Notes: generated by a model from the sequence alone, not told the origin. A DNA stretch of 64,000 nt from an uncultured Clostridia bacterium (GCA_947628615.1 CANRAO010000003.1:1-64000), one strand, 5' to 3'; shown: positions 27,221 through 35,287, counted from the stretch's first letter. Program-made: numbers and translations.

Positions 27221-27571
27221 TTAATTGTATTTTATATCCGAGATTGTTACATTGACTTTTGATACAGTTATACCGGTCATCGACTGAACTTCATTCTTAA
27301 CTCTATTCTGAACCTGCTCGGCAACTGATTTTACCTTTACTCCGGGATTCACAAGAATAAATACTGATATTTCCGCTGTATCATTTGCAAAATCTATATT
27401 TATAGAATCAAAATCTGTATGAGATACAAACAGACCTTTTAACATCTTTTTCTTAGCATTAGCTATAGAGCAAACACCGTCAATATCAAGTACGGCATTT
27501 TTAGTTATGGTGAAAATAACGTCCTTGCTTACTTTAAGCTGACCATCAACTTTTTCATTTTTGAACATCAT
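27221..27571 (-). CDS. yqhY: Asp23/Gls24 family envelope stress protein (YqhY-like)
   Basis: A 116-residue Asp23-family protein (ITKNAVLDIDGVCSIANA near residue 22, EISVFILVNPGVKVKSVAEQVQNRV further on). In Bacillus, yqhY lies in the accB-accC-yqhY-nusB cluster and is tied to acetyl-CoA carboxylase control; here accBC are absent and spoIIIAH is the upstream neighbour. A GGAGGG site precedes the ATG. A consensus vegetative promoter lies upstream (27613-27641). Confidence 0.9.
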   Translation of the reverse strand: MMFKNEKVDGQLKVSKDVIFTITKNAVLDIDGVCSIANAKKKMLKGLFVSHTDFDSINIDFANDTAEISVFILVNPGVKVKSVAEQVQNRVKNEVQSMTGITVSKVNVTISDIKYN

Positions 27572-27612
27572 AAATTGTCCCTCCTTTTAACGGCGAACAT
27601 ATAGCTAAAACT

Positions 27613-27641
27613 ATTATACCATTAAAAAGGATTTAACACAA
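27613..27641 (-). promoter_or_regulatory. Vegetative promoter between spoIIIAH and the Asp23-family gene
   Basis: On the minus strand TTGTGT (27636-27641), a 17-base spacer and TATAAT (27613-27618) preceded by TGG (extended -10). It abuts the spoIIIAH stop codon, so yqhY, nusB and the genes behind them can be expressed outside sporulation. Confidence 0.75.
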
Positions 27642-28181
27642 CTATTTTACATCAAAAATTTTTATGTTTTCATTTAAAACGTCCACTTCACCTAATAAAA
27701 TATCCTTTATCTGTGCAGCTTGTGCAGTTTTAAGGCCATCAGATTTTACAACTATATTAGCGTTTGTTCCGTCAAGATAGACCACGCAATCCTCATATCC
27801 TGCCGCTTTGATAAGATTTTCGATCTTGCTTTCCGATTCTATCAGTTGAGATAAAGATACAGCTTTCTCAGATGCAACCTCTTTTTCCTCATCTGTCGAG
27901 TCACCGCCGCTCATAATTGTCTCTAATGTCTGGGCCGCTTCATCTCGAGAGGTCATTCTGTCTAATCTGGCCTGTGCAAAGTAATCGTCTTCATCGTTAG
28001 TTTCATTAACAAAATCCGCTACACCGTAGTTTGATGATTTTGCATTGACGACCTTAGTAGTTTTAATCTCATCGTTACCCGTATTCATAGCGTAATTAAC
28101 ATAGATAGCCAGTCCAAGAAACAATGTCAAGCTGGCAAGAATAATTTGTTTCTTTCCCACAATAAAATTTGGAATTTTCAT
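27642..28181 (-). CDS. spoIIIAH: Stage III sporulation protein AH
   Basis: A 179-residue bitopic membrane protein: one N-terminal span (IILASLTLFLGLAIYVNYAM, about residues 13-32), an acidic linker, and a C-terminal ring-forming YscJ/FliF-like domain. SpoIIIAH in the mother-cell membrane binds SpoIIQ across the intermembrane space to form the feeding channel into the forespore. The start is the ATG at 28181, which has GGAGGAGAT directly upstream; the longer frame to 28214 overlaps spoIIIAG and has no ribosome site. Confidence 0.94.
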   Translation of the reverse strand: MKIPNFIVGKKQIILASLTLFLGLAIYVNYAMNTGNDEIKTTKVVNAKSSNYGVADFVNETNDEDDYFAQARLDRMTSRDEAAQTLETIMSGGDSTDEEKEVASEKAVSLSQLIESESKIENLIKAAGYEDCVVYLDGTNANIVVKSDGLKTAQAAQIKDILLGEVDVLNENIKIFDVK

Positions 28182-28197
28182 AATATCTCCTCCACAT

Positions 28198-28764
28198 TTA
28201 ACCTTTTTCAACACAGATATTGTTAGTTGATATATTTAAAGCTGATGAAACAGCTTTAGTGACCCGTTCTTTTATTCCAGAATTCCCTCCCCCCGTACAT
28301 ACAATAACTACTCCCTTTACTTTAGGCTCGACTATCTTTTTAACCAGTGCCTTTTCCTCACCGTCTGAATCAACAATTATAACTTCATTTTTATATTTAT
28401 TGCTCTTGCTATCATTGTCTTCATCAGTTTCAGTATCCACATCCTCGGCATATACATATTCGGTTGTTCCGTCTAAGGTAAGCATTAAAGATACCTCGCC
28501 TACTCCGTCGATCTTACTTATTATTTCTTTGAGTTCATTTTCTGTTCTCTGTTTAAAGCTCTCTGAATATGAAGCATCATCAATTGAGTTTGGAACATCA
28601 TTAACTTTTTTAGTCTTACCGTTTGGTATAAATTCAGATAAAACTATCATTAAAAGCCCAAGTATTCCGATAATTACGATAATCAATACTTTTCCTGAAA
28701 GTCCGGTTTTTTTTATAAATCTGTCTGTTATTCTTTTTAAAGATAATTTATTCTTGATATTCAT
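28198..28764 (-). CDS. spoIIIAG: Stage III sporulation protein AG
   Basis: A 188-residue single-span protein. The span is about residues 23-43 (VLIIVIIGILGLLMIVL), followed by an extracytoplasmic domain with the SGVGEVSLMLTL-like and KVKGVVIVCTGGGNSGIKERV segments of the SpoIIIAG family, which forms a large ring in the feeding channel. The start is uncertain: an ATG at 28764 is given, but a TTG at 28788 is also in frame. Both lie inside the 3' end of spoIIIAF, so translation is probably coupled. Confidence 0.92.
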   Translation of the reverse strand: MNIKNKLSLKRITDRFIKKTGLSGKVLIIVIIGILGLLMIVLSEFIPNGKTKKVNDVPNSIDDASYSESFKQRTENELKEIISKIDGVGEVSLMLTLDGTTEYVYAEDVDTETDEDNDSKSNKYKNEVIIVDSDGEEKALVKKIVEPKVKGVVIVCTGGGNSGIKERVTKAVSSALNISTNNICVEKG

Positions 28765-29236
28765 AGAATTCAACTTTTGATTCTCCAATATTATTTTTCA
28801 GTTCTTCTTCAATTTTTTCTTTTTTCTCCTCTGAAATTTCTTTTGTTTTTATATAAACCTCTGTATTTTCAACTTCTAATGAATTATATTCATGTACATC
28901 AGCTTGTATGACAACTTTTTTTACATTTTCATCTACAGCCTGAAGACTTTCCAAAACCCTTTTTTCAAGGTTCTTTTTTAAAATATTCTCATAAGATTTG
29001 CTTACGCTTTCGTTAAGCTCATTGTATTCTTTTAAGTCAGTTATCTCGTTAAGTTCGGGTATTCTCAGCTCAAGATCAGACCCTAAAAACGGTGTAAGCA
29101 TAGCAATAATAAGTATCAGTGCTAAAATCTGTTTTATATTCAGCCTGAAGCCCTCGCTAGGTGAAATATAATCAAATATAGTTGCCGCCAGTCCGACAAA
29201 GCAGAATGCGGCAGTTACACTTTTTATTAGCTCCAT
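28748..29236 (-). CDS. spoIIIAF: Stage III sporulation protein AF
   Basis: A 162-residue protein with two N-terminal membrane spans (about residues 5-25 and 33-51, including LNIKQILALILIIAMLTPFLG) and a soluble C-terminal domain. This is the SpoIIIAF layout; its domain resembles the secretion-ring folds of SpoIIIAG and AH. Somewhat shorter than Bacillus SpoIIIAF (about 200 residues). It is placed between spoIIIAE and spoIIIAG as expected. Confidence 0.9.
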   Translation of the reverse strand: MELIKSVTAAFCFVGLAATIFDYISPSEGFRLNIKQILALILIIAMLTPFLGSDLELRIPELNEITDLKEYNELNESVSKSYENILKKNLEKRVLESLQAVDENVKKVVIQADVHEYNSLEVENTEVYIKTKEISEEKKEKIEEELKNNIGESKVEFYEYQE

Positions 29237-29286
29237 TATTTGTCACTTCCTTGTACTTGGTTTACTAAATTCTACACTCTATAATG

Positions 29287-30432
29287 TCAAACTATATTAA
29301 AGCTGAGAAGCATTACAACTGCTGTCGATATAATAAATATTAGAGTAAAACAAGCAACTACTCCAAGCAGAATCGACAAAACATTGTTGATTCCCCTTAA
29401 AAGCGAGCATATTCTGTTTTGCTCAAAAAAAGCGGCAATAACAGATGAGATCCATACCGAAAATTTAAGACATAAAACCATAACTACAGGCTTTAATGCA
29501 GCAACAAGTATAATTACAATTCCCAGCACACCAACGCTGTTTTTTATAAGCGATAGGCTTCCCATAATTGTTGAATAGGCATCGGACATTGCTCCGCCTA
29601 CAACCGGTATCATACTTGACGCCGCATACTTTGCCGCTTTTACTCCAATTGTATCAACAGAAGTTCCTATAATGCCCTGTATTGACATTACCCCTATAAA
29701 AATTGTTGACGCAAGACCTAAGATCCATCTGGCAACACTTAAAAGACCTCTTGAAAAGCCATTTACAGAAAGATTTGGATTTATAGATTCTACAATAGAA
29801 GACGCAAGACTGAAGCTGACAAATGGAACTAATATGTAATCTATTAAAAAAGTTATTATCTCACATAAAAACAGAATCACAATATAATATGACGCACCGC
29901 TTGAAGCATTACCGCAGGCAGCAGCTACGCTTGAAAATATAGGGACATAAGACATTATAAACAGAGATAGGTTAGAAATAGTACTGCTAACTGAATCGAC
30001 GCAGTCGTTTATTGTTTCAAAGAGAATTGCCGTACAGGAAAGAACGCTTATTGTACTTATTATATTTAGCAGGCTTGAGTTCTCGCTTATAACCCCTGCT
30101 ACAACCGATGTGAAGACGATCACTAACAGCAAAGCACCCAGAAGTTTTAGCGGACTTGATAAAAACTCCTTCACGAGATCAAGAAGATAATCAAGCCAGT
30201 CGCCGACTCCCACCTTTGATACAGATTCGGGATCGTCTATTGATATGTCGTTATTATCTAAAAAATCCTCTGCATCACTTGGAGTATCAGATGTTATCCC
30301 TCGTTCAATTTCCTGAGTGATTTCTTTTTGAACCTGATCTGCATCGGTCGTTTCATTTTTTGCATATGCGAAAACACCGTCAATACAGGAAAACACTAAT
30401 ATTGAAATAACAAAAACTATTATTTTTTTCAT
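29287..30432 (-). CDS. spoIIIAE: Stage III sporulation protein AE
   Basis: A 381-residue polytopic membrane protein with an N-terminal signal-like segment (VFVISILVFSCIDGVFAYA), an acidic extracytoplasmic stretch, and about seven to eight spans. Typical SpoIIIAE segments include VPFVSFSLASSIVESINPNL and AASSMIPVVGGAMSDAYSTI. It is thought to be part of the membrane platform of the feeding channel. The start ATG at 30432 lies 6 bases after the spoIIIAD stop codon. Confidence 0.94.
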   Translation of the reverse strand: MKKIIVFVISILVFSCIDGVFAYAKNETTDADQVQKEITQEIERGITSDTPSDAEDFLDNNDISIDDPESVSKVGVGDWLDYLLDLVKEFLSSPLKLLGALLLVIVFTSVVAGVISENSSLLNIISTISVLSCTAILFETINDCVDSVSSTISNLSLFIMSYVPIFSSVAAACGNASSGASYYIVILFLCEIITFLIDYILVPFVSFSLASSIVESINPNLSVNGFSRGLLSVARWILGLASTIFIGVMSIQGIIGTSVDTIGVKAAKYAASSMIPVVGGAMSDAYSTIMGSLSLIKNSVGVLGIVIILVAALKPVVMVLCLKFSVWISSVIAAFFEQNRICSLLRGINNVLSILLGVVACFTLIFIISTAVVMLLSFNIV

Positions 30433-30438
30433 AAATCC

Positions 30439-30825
30439 TCAATTTAACAATTCTTCAATTAAAGAAATAACAGACGAATATATAGGAAGCGAAATCAGGA
30501 GAATAGTTACTTTACCGAACAGCTCAACTCCTGTACACATCGCATTTTCACCCGAATCTCTGCAGCAGTCGCACCCAAGCTGTGTAATATAGCTTATCCC
30601 GACCGCTTTAAAAAGAATTTCTATATATTCGTCACTTATACTGGCTTTTGAAAACAAGGTATCAATGGTATCTGATATATCTGAAAAACTTATTACGACC
30701 ATTAGAAAAATATACCCTGCAACAAATATGCCGATAAGTATTGATATTTCTTTACTATCCCTTTCAAGCACTTTGCAAATGATCGACGCCATTATGCAAA
30801 GAGCGACTACTGAAATAACATTCAT
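30439..30825 (-). CDS. spoIIIAD: Stage III sporulation protein AD
   Basis: A 128-residue protein with four predicted membrane spans. The KVLERDSKEISILIGIF and EILFKAVGISYITQLGCDCCRDSGE segments are typical of SpoIIIAD. It is related to the inner-membrane parts of secretion systems and lies in the expected order between AC and AE. GGAG precedes the ATG. Confidence 0.94.
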   Translation of the reverse strand: MNVISVVALCIMASIICKVLERDSKEISILIGIFVAGYIFLMVVISFSDISDTIDTLFSKASISDEYIEILFKAVGISYITQLGCDCCRDSGENAMCTGVELFGKVTILLISLPIYSSVISLIEELLN

Positions 30826-30855
30826 CTGTTTTCTCCGTCCGAGTCTTAGCTTTAT

Positions 30856-31050
30856 CTATAAGTCAAAGACGTCTTTTATAGTATCAAACAATGAAGCGAT
30901 TTGGTTTACTATAATCACAAGAACAATAATAAGTCCCGCAAGCGTTACCATCATTGCCTGTTCGTCTCTTTCCGCTCGCTTTAAAAGCTGATTTAATACT
31001 GCAACAATAATGCCTACTGCCGCTATTTTAAAAACTAAATCAATTTCCAT
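30856..31050 (-). CDS. spoIIIAC: Stage III sporulation protein AC
   Basis: A 64-residue protein with two membrane spans separated by a short Arg/Lys loop (LLKRAERDEQAMM). The size and the pattern VFKIAAVGIIVAVLNQLLKR are those of SpoIIIAC. GGAGA precedes the ATG by about 6 bases. Confidence 0.94.
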   Translation of the reverse strand: MEIDLVFKIAAVGIIVAVLNQLLKRAERDEQAMMVTLAGLIIVLVIIVNQIASLFDTIKDVFDL

Positions 31051-31081
31051 AACTTCTCCTGTTTAATATCTGTATTTAACC

Positions 31082-31588
31082 TTACGACAGAATTATCGAA
31101 ATAAAAGCGCCTGTCAAAACTCCAAAGGAATTATACATTTTGCATTTTGAATTTTGTTCACTTTTAAGCTTTGCAATCGTGTTTTCAAACTGCTTGATAT
31201 AACCGTTTATAATTGAAATTTGCCCTTCCAGATAAGCAGTGCCGAGTTCATTTATAAATCCAATAAACAACCTCTTGTCATCTTCTTTAAGACAGCTGCA
31301 GATTTTACATTCATTATCAATACGTCTTTTATAGTCGGAACATAAAAAAGCAGTCTTTGGAATAAAAAAATTATCAAGCTTTTTCTGACTTGCAAGTGAA
31401 TAAAAAAGCTCATCTACTGTAGGGCACTCTGCCTCAATAATAATTTTTATATTGATTATAAGTTCATTAATCTCCTCTAAAATCTGAATACGCTTTTTAA
31501 ATCTTTTAGACATATAAAATCCTACAAACGTTGACGACAAGAATACAAGCATTATTCCTATTATTTTCATAGCTGTAATTTGGCTCAA
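31082..31588 (-). CDS. spoIIIAB: Stage III sporulation protein AB
   Basis: A 168-residue protein with a membrane span at each end and a helical middle, similar to type II secretion GspF-like SpoIIIAB. Typical features are IMLVFLSSTFVGFYMSKRFKKRI at the N-terminus and GVLTGAFISIILS at the C-terminus. The start is taken as TTG at 31588 because GGAGG lies about 10 bases before it; an ATG six codons later is possible. Confidence 0.9.
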   Translation of the reverse strand: MSQITAMKIIGIMLVFLSSTFVGFYMSKRFKKRIQILEEINELIINIKIIIEAECPTVDELFYSLASQKKLDNFFIPKTAFLCSDYKRRIDNECKICSCLKEDDKRLFIGFINELGTAYLEGQISIINGYIKQFENTIAKLKSEQNSKCKMYNSFGVLTGAFISIILS

Positions 31589-31603
31589 GTTGAGCGTTTC
31601 CTC

Positions 31604-32533
31604 CTAGATTTTTCTTATACTGATTATCTTTCCCAGATCCAACCCTGTTCCAAGCAAAACAATATAATCAAAAGCTTTTCTTGAAAATAATTCTTTCATA
31701 TACGGCTTTTTAAAAGCATCGTCAATATTGCTTGAGTGCATAGTTGCTATAATTTTTACTCCTGAATTTATTGCGTAATCAAGTGCTTCTAAATCATCTT
31801 TTGTTCCTATTTCGTCGCAGACTATAAGTTGAGGTGACATTATTTTTACAGCAGATAAAATCCCATAGTATTTCGTATACGAATCAAATACATCAGTGAA
31901 ATTTCCTATATTATTCTGGGCAACAGATTTAAATGTTGACGAAATTTCATTCTTTTCATCTATAAGAGATATTCTTTTTCTCATTCCCAACTGCCTGCAC
32001 AAATCTCTTAGCAGAGTTGTCTTGCCGCTTGAAGGAGGTCCAAGAATCAATACATTTTTAATACCGCCGTTTAAAAGCTTCAAATCATTTATCAAGTCAT
32101 CTGCAATTCCATAAATCTCTCTGGCTATTCTTATACTTATTCCGGAAATATTTTTAAGCGTATCATTTTTGCCGTCATCGTCTAAAACCGCTGTTCCACA
32201 AAATCCTACTCTGTTTCCGCCCTCGGTAATTATGTAACCCAAAGAGATCTCTCTCTTAAAGCTGTATATTGTATTTCTAAGCGCCGTTTTGTAAGTGTAA
32301 TCTATATCTTCGTCTGTTATTTGCAAAGCATTGTTACAGTCGCTTGTTATACTTCCGTCAGATGTGATATAAAACTCATCTCCACTTATAATAACAGTAA
32401 GATACTTTTGATTTCTAAGACGTATTTCATTAATGCTTGACAGTCCTGATTTTGTCATATTATAAAAAGGTTGTGCAAGTGACGGTGTCAGTAGTTTTAT
32501 AGCCTTGTCCAATCTACTTTTTTGTCCTAACAT
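31604..32533 (-). CDS. spoIIIAA: Stage III sporulation protein AA (channel ATPase)
   Basis: A 309-residue secretion-type ATPase. Walker A is GPPSSGKTTLLRDL (around residue 168), Walker B and the following segment read LIVCDEIGTKDDLEAL, and an ATMHSSNIDDA sensor follows. It energises the SpoIIIA-SpoIIQ channel that keeps the engulfed forespore active. It is the first gene of the complete spoIIIAA-AH set. A sigma-E promoter is expected upstream, but I could not identify convincing -35 and -10 boxes in the roughly 70 bases before it. Confidence 0.95.
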   Translation of the reverse strand: MLGQKSRLDKAIKLLTPSLAQPFYNMTKSGLSSINEIRLRNQKYLTVIISGDEFYITSDGSITSDCNNALQITDEDIDYTYKTALRNTIYSFKREISLGYIITEGGNRVGFCGTAVLDDDGKNDTLKNISGISIRIAREIYGIADDLINDLKLLNGGIKNVLILGPPSSGKTTLLRDLCRQLGMRKRISLIDEKNEISSTFKSVAQNNIGNFTDVFDSYTKYYGILSAVKIMSPQLIVCDEIGTKDDLEALDYAINSGVKIIATMHSSNIDDAFKKPYMKELFSRKAFDYIVLLGTGLDLGKIISIRKI

Positions 32534-32601
32534 TTAAAATCTTTCCTTTATCTTTAAAAGTGCTTGTATTAAATCCTATGAAACAAGCTATTATTTTATT
32601 A

Positions 32602-32640
32602 CAAAAAAAAGACAGATAAAGATTTCTCAATATCTGTCTT
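32602..32640 (-). terminator. Intrinsic terminator after scfB
   Basis: On the minus strand AAGACAGATA (plus 32631-32640) pairs with TATCTGTCTT (plus 32609-32618), followed by eight T residues. It separates the SCIFF locus from spoIIIAA. Confidence 0.88.
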
Positions 32641-32665
32641 ATTTACATCAGAATATATTTAAGTC

Positions 32666-34039
32666 TCAAACTTGCTTTTCCATTTCTTTTTTAATACTCA
32701 TCAAAATAGCACATTCAAGCCGCTTTCTTTGAATTTTGCAGGACAGCTTATGAGCCTTTAGTATATCTCCTTCATAAAGATAGTTATTTGCATTACAGCC
32801 GCCGCTGCAATAAAATTTAGCCCAGCAGTCTTTACAATCGTCCTTAGCATAAATATGTGTCTTAGCAAACATATTTTTAATTTCCATATTAAATGTTTTA
32901 TCATGCAGATTACCCATTTTGAACTTTTCAATACCTACAAACTGATGACATGGATAAATATCTCCGTCGGGAGTTACCGCTACATACTCGTTGCCGCTTC
33001 CGCAGCCCCTCAAACGCTTTATTGCGCAAGGACCCTGATTCAAATCAAGCATAAAGTGAAAGAAGTTGCAAAATCCTCCCTTTTCCCTGATCTCAGTTAG
33101 CTTATCAACCAGAATATCGTATTCCTCGCTTATTTTATCTAAATCAACTTCGGTAATTGCATACGGTTCTGTATCACTGCCCATAACCGGCTCAACTGAT
33201 ACCTGATCAAATCCGCACTCATAAAGGTGCATAACATCATTTGAAAAGTCAAGATTGTATTTTGTATATGTTCCTCTGACATAGTAATCCTTGTTCTTAT
33301 CCCGCTTTGATACCAATGCTTTATATTTATCAATAATGGTATCATAGCTTCCGCTGCCGTCAACACGAACTCTCATCTTGTCATTGACCTCTTTTCGACC
33401 GTCAATTGACAAAACTACATTTGACATTTCTTCGTTGATAAAATCTATCTTATCATCAGTAAGCAGCAATCCGTTTGTAGTAATTGTGAATCTGAACGTC
33501 TTTCCGAATTGATTTTCTTTTTCTCTTGCATATTTAACTATTTCTTTTACAACATTAAAATTCATAAGCGGTTCGCCGCCGAAAAAGTCAAGCTCAAGAT
33601 TCTTTCTGTTTCCCGATTTTTCAAGAAGAAAGTCTATCGCAGCCTTGCCTGTATCAAGATCCATCAGCTTCCGTCCCTCTCCAAAATCGCCTGTTGACGC
33701 AAAACAATATTTACACCTTAAATTGCAGTCGTGAGCAATATGAAGGCACATTGCCTTTATAGGTGATGCAACCGCATAGTCGGCGAACTTTTCATAATCG
33801 TCCTCACTGAAAAGTAACCCGTCGTTGTACAGTTCAACAATTTCATCAAAGCATTCCTCAATCTCGTTTAATGGGTATTTTCCTTCGAGCCTTTTTATTA
33901 TTTTATCTTTGCACTTTTCATCAAGCGGAAACGATATATTTTCAAGTATTTCATATGTAATATCATCAACTATATGCACTCCGCCAGTATGAACGTCCAA
34001 AACAATATTAAAACCTTTAAGTTTAAAACAATGAATCAT
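32666..34039 (-). CDS. scfB: SCIFF radical SAM maturase (ScfB)
   Basis: A 457-residue SPASM-type radical SAM enzyme. An N-terminal PqqD-like recognition domain (residues ~1-85) precedes the radical SAM cluster motif CNLRCKYC (C105, C109, C112). The C-terminal SPASM region is cysteine-rich (GPCAIKRLRGCGSGNEY, DIYPCHQFVG, CKDCWAKFYCSGGCNANNY). The family installs thioether cross-links in the SCIFF precursor, giving a ranthipeptide. The precursor gene scfA lies 107 bases upstream. The SD candidate AAGGAG lies in a small hairpin (34044-34063). Confidence 0.95.
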   Translation of the reverse strand: MIHCFKLKGFNIVLDVHTGGVHIVDDITYEILENISFPLDEKCKDKIIKRLEGKYPLNEIEECFDEIVELYNDGLLFSEDDYEKFADYAVASPIKAMCLHIAHDCNLRCKYCFASTGDFGEGRKLMDLDTGKAAIDFLLEKSGNRKNLELDFFGGEPLMNFNVVKEIVKYAREKENQFGKTFRFTITTNGLLLTDDKIDFINEEMSNVVLSIDGRKEVNDKMRVRVDGSGSYDTIIDKYKALVSKRDKNKDYYVRGTYTKYNLDFSNDVMHLYECGFDQVSVEPVMGSDTEPYAITEVDLDKISEEYDILVDKLTEIREKGGFCNFFHFMLDLNQGPCAIKRLRGCGSGNEYVAVTPDGDIYPCHQFVGIEKFKMGNLHDKTFNMEIKNMFAKTHIYAKDDCKDCWAKFYCSGGCNANNYLYEGDILKAHKLSCKIQRKRLECAILMSIKKEMEKQV

Positions 34040-34043
34040 AATT

Positions 34044-34063
34044 TATGCTCCTTAAAGAGCATA
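34044..34063 (-). promoter_or_regulatory. Hairpin covering the scfB ribosome binding site
   Basis: On the minus strand TATGCTC and GAGCATA (7 bp perfect, 6-base loop TTTAAG) flank and include AAGGAG, which is 8 bases before the scfB ATG. A second purine site (AAGGAGG) lies just upstream. The stem could lower scfB translation. Confidence 0.5.
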
Positions 34064-34090
34064 CCTCCTTTTGAAACTTTCAATATGCAA

Positions 34091-34118
34091 AAATTAAAGG
34101 GACAGATTATGTCCCCCT
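34091..34118 (-). terminator. Terminator/attenuator between scfA and scfB
   Basis: On the minus strand GGGACA (plus 34110-34115) pairs with TGTCCC (plus 34099-34104), extendable by G-U pairs, with loop TAATC and followed by TTTAATTTTT. Partial termination here would yield more precursor mRNA than maturase mRNA. Confidence 0.65.
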
Positions 34119-34146
34119 AAGTTATCATAATTTTCATATGATAAAA

Positions 34147-34290
34147 CTATGCGTCTTTTTCACATTTTTGATTTGCAACTGTGCATGATGTCTTACATGC
34201 AGACTGGCACGAAGCCTGACAGTTACCGCATCCGCCTTTAGCGGCAGTTTTCTTCAAATTTGTTTTATTGATAGTCTTGATATGTTTCAT
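34147..34290 (-). CDS. scfA: SCIFF ranthipeptide precursor (six cysteines in forty-five residues)
   Basis: A 47-codon gene read by hand. It starts MKHIKTINKTNLKKTAAKGG and then has six cysteines at residues 21, 24, 28, 32, 36 and 43. That count, spacing and length are the definition of the SCIFF family, nearly universal in Clostridia. Thr and Ser residues between the cysteines are the usual thioether acceptors. GGAGG lies 8 bases before the ATG, and a consensus promoter (34319-34347) lies directly upstream. The maturase scfB follows. The mature product's role is not settled; ranthipeptides have been linked to quorum-type signalling in some clostridia. Confidence 0.95.
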   Translation of the reverse strand: MKHIKTINKTNLKKTAAKGGCGNCQASCQSACKTSCTVANQKCEKDA

Positions 34291-34318
34291 TTTATTTCCT
34301 CCAAAATTAATTTTTTAC

Positions 34319-34347
34319 AGTATAACACACTTAAAAAAATATGTCAA
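34319..34347 (-). promoter_or_regulatory. Strong promoter of scfA (SCIFF)
   Basis: On the minus strand TTGACA (34342-34347), 17-base spacer, TATACT (34319-34324) with an upstream TGT (extended -10). The -35 box overlaps the stop codon of the TIGR04086-type gene. Confidence 0.8.
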
Positions 34348-34760
34348 TATCTCCTGAATCTTGAGTTTGAATTAGCACCGACAATTCCACCTATTGCACC
34401 GCATACAAGTGTTAAAACAAACTTTGAAGTGACGCTGAATGACAATACAGTATTTGTGAATACTGCACCTACAATTACAATCGTACAAAACATTATAAAA
34501 CCGCACAGTGCGCCTCTGTATATTCCTCTATTATGCTTGCGTCTTGAGCAAATATACCCTCCAAAATAAGTTCCTACACCCAATGCAACAGTAGACAGCA
34601 GCTTAATAACCTTATCGGGAGCGTCAATCTTTGTAAGAATAAATGAAAAGAACAAAAGAACCAGCATTGTTATTAAAAAACCGGCAAGTATTGCGACAAA
34701 AGCAAAAAATATATCCTTTTTTATAGTCGAAGAGGAGCGCCTTCTGGAATTAGTCAGCAA
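34344..34760 (-). CDS. TIGR04086 family membrane protein
   Basis: A 138-residue protein with four predicted membrane spans and an N-terminal Arg/Ser-rich tail (NSRRRSSSTIKKD). Length, topology and the C-terminal GAIGGIVGANSNSRFRRY match the family that in Clostridia lies between yajC and the SCIFF gene, exactly as here. No function is known; possible roles are in export or membrane handling of the peptide. Whether it is functionally tied to SCIFF or only syntenic is unresolved. Confidence 0.82.
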   Translation of the reverse strand: MLTNSRRRSSSTIKKDIFFAFVAILAGFLITMLVLLFFSFILTKIDAPDKVIKLLSTVALGVGTYFGGYICSRRKHNRGIYRGALCGFIMFCTIVIVGAVFTNTVLSFSVTSKFVLTLVCGAIGGIVGANSNSRFRRY

Positions 34761-34855
34761 AAAAATCCCTCCTAAAGTCTAAGAGAAATAATGAAAAACT
34801 GAAGAACAAACAGCTTTCATAATAAACTTTATTCAGGATTTTTGATAAATATTAC

Positions 34856-35182
34856 TTATTTTGATTGATCATCGTGAACGGTAAGATTCTGAGCAATAGC
34901 CCATTTCTTGACACGTATCTTACTTCTGTCTCCGCCTGTTTCAACGACAACAGTATCTTCTTTAATAGAAAATACAATTCCGACAACTCCGCCGGCTGTT
35001 ACAACCTCATCGCCGACCTGGAGGTTTTTTCTCATTATTGCATCCTGCTTATCTTTTTTTCTCTGAGGTCTGATAAGTAAGAAATAAAATACTACAATAA
35101 TCAGAATCAAGGGAACAAGACTTACCAGCGACATTGCTGAATTGGCATTATTATTTGCTAAAGTATTAATTAAAACATTCAT
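34856..35182 (-). CDS. yajC: Preprotein translocase subunit YajC
   Basis: A 108-residue protein with one membrane span (about residues 19-38, SLVSLVPLILIIVVFYFLLI), then the diagnostic RPQRKKDK and the small beta domain LQVGDEVVTAGGVVGIV. YajC associates with SecDF-YidC. It precedes the TIGR04086 and SCIFF genes. A ribosome site AGGAGG and a good promoter lie upstream. Confidence 0.95.
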   Translation of the reverse strand: MNVLINTLANNNANSAMSLVSLVPLILIIVVFYFLLIRPQRKKDKQDAIMRKNLQVGDEVVTAGGVVGIVFSIKEDTVVVETGGDRSKIRVKKWAIAQNLTVHDDQSK

Positions 35183-35214
35183 TTATTTTGTCCTCCTAAA
35201 GAAATTTCCTATTT

Positions 35215-35243
35215 ATTATATCAGTATTTTCTAATAATGACAA
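35215..35243 (-). promoter_or_regulatory. Promoter of yajC
   Basis: On the minus strand TTGTCA (35238-35243), 17-base spacer, TATAAT (35215-35220), about 33 bases before the yajC start. Confidence 0.75.
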
Positions 35244-35287
35244 GTACTTTTAATAAATTTTATTACTGAATTTCATGTTTATTCCCA

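Noticed and set aside
28220-28780. A 186-codon plus-strand frame over spoIIIAG
   Set aside because: Antisense to a well-conserved sporulation gene and low-complexity Ser/Thr/Ile sequence.
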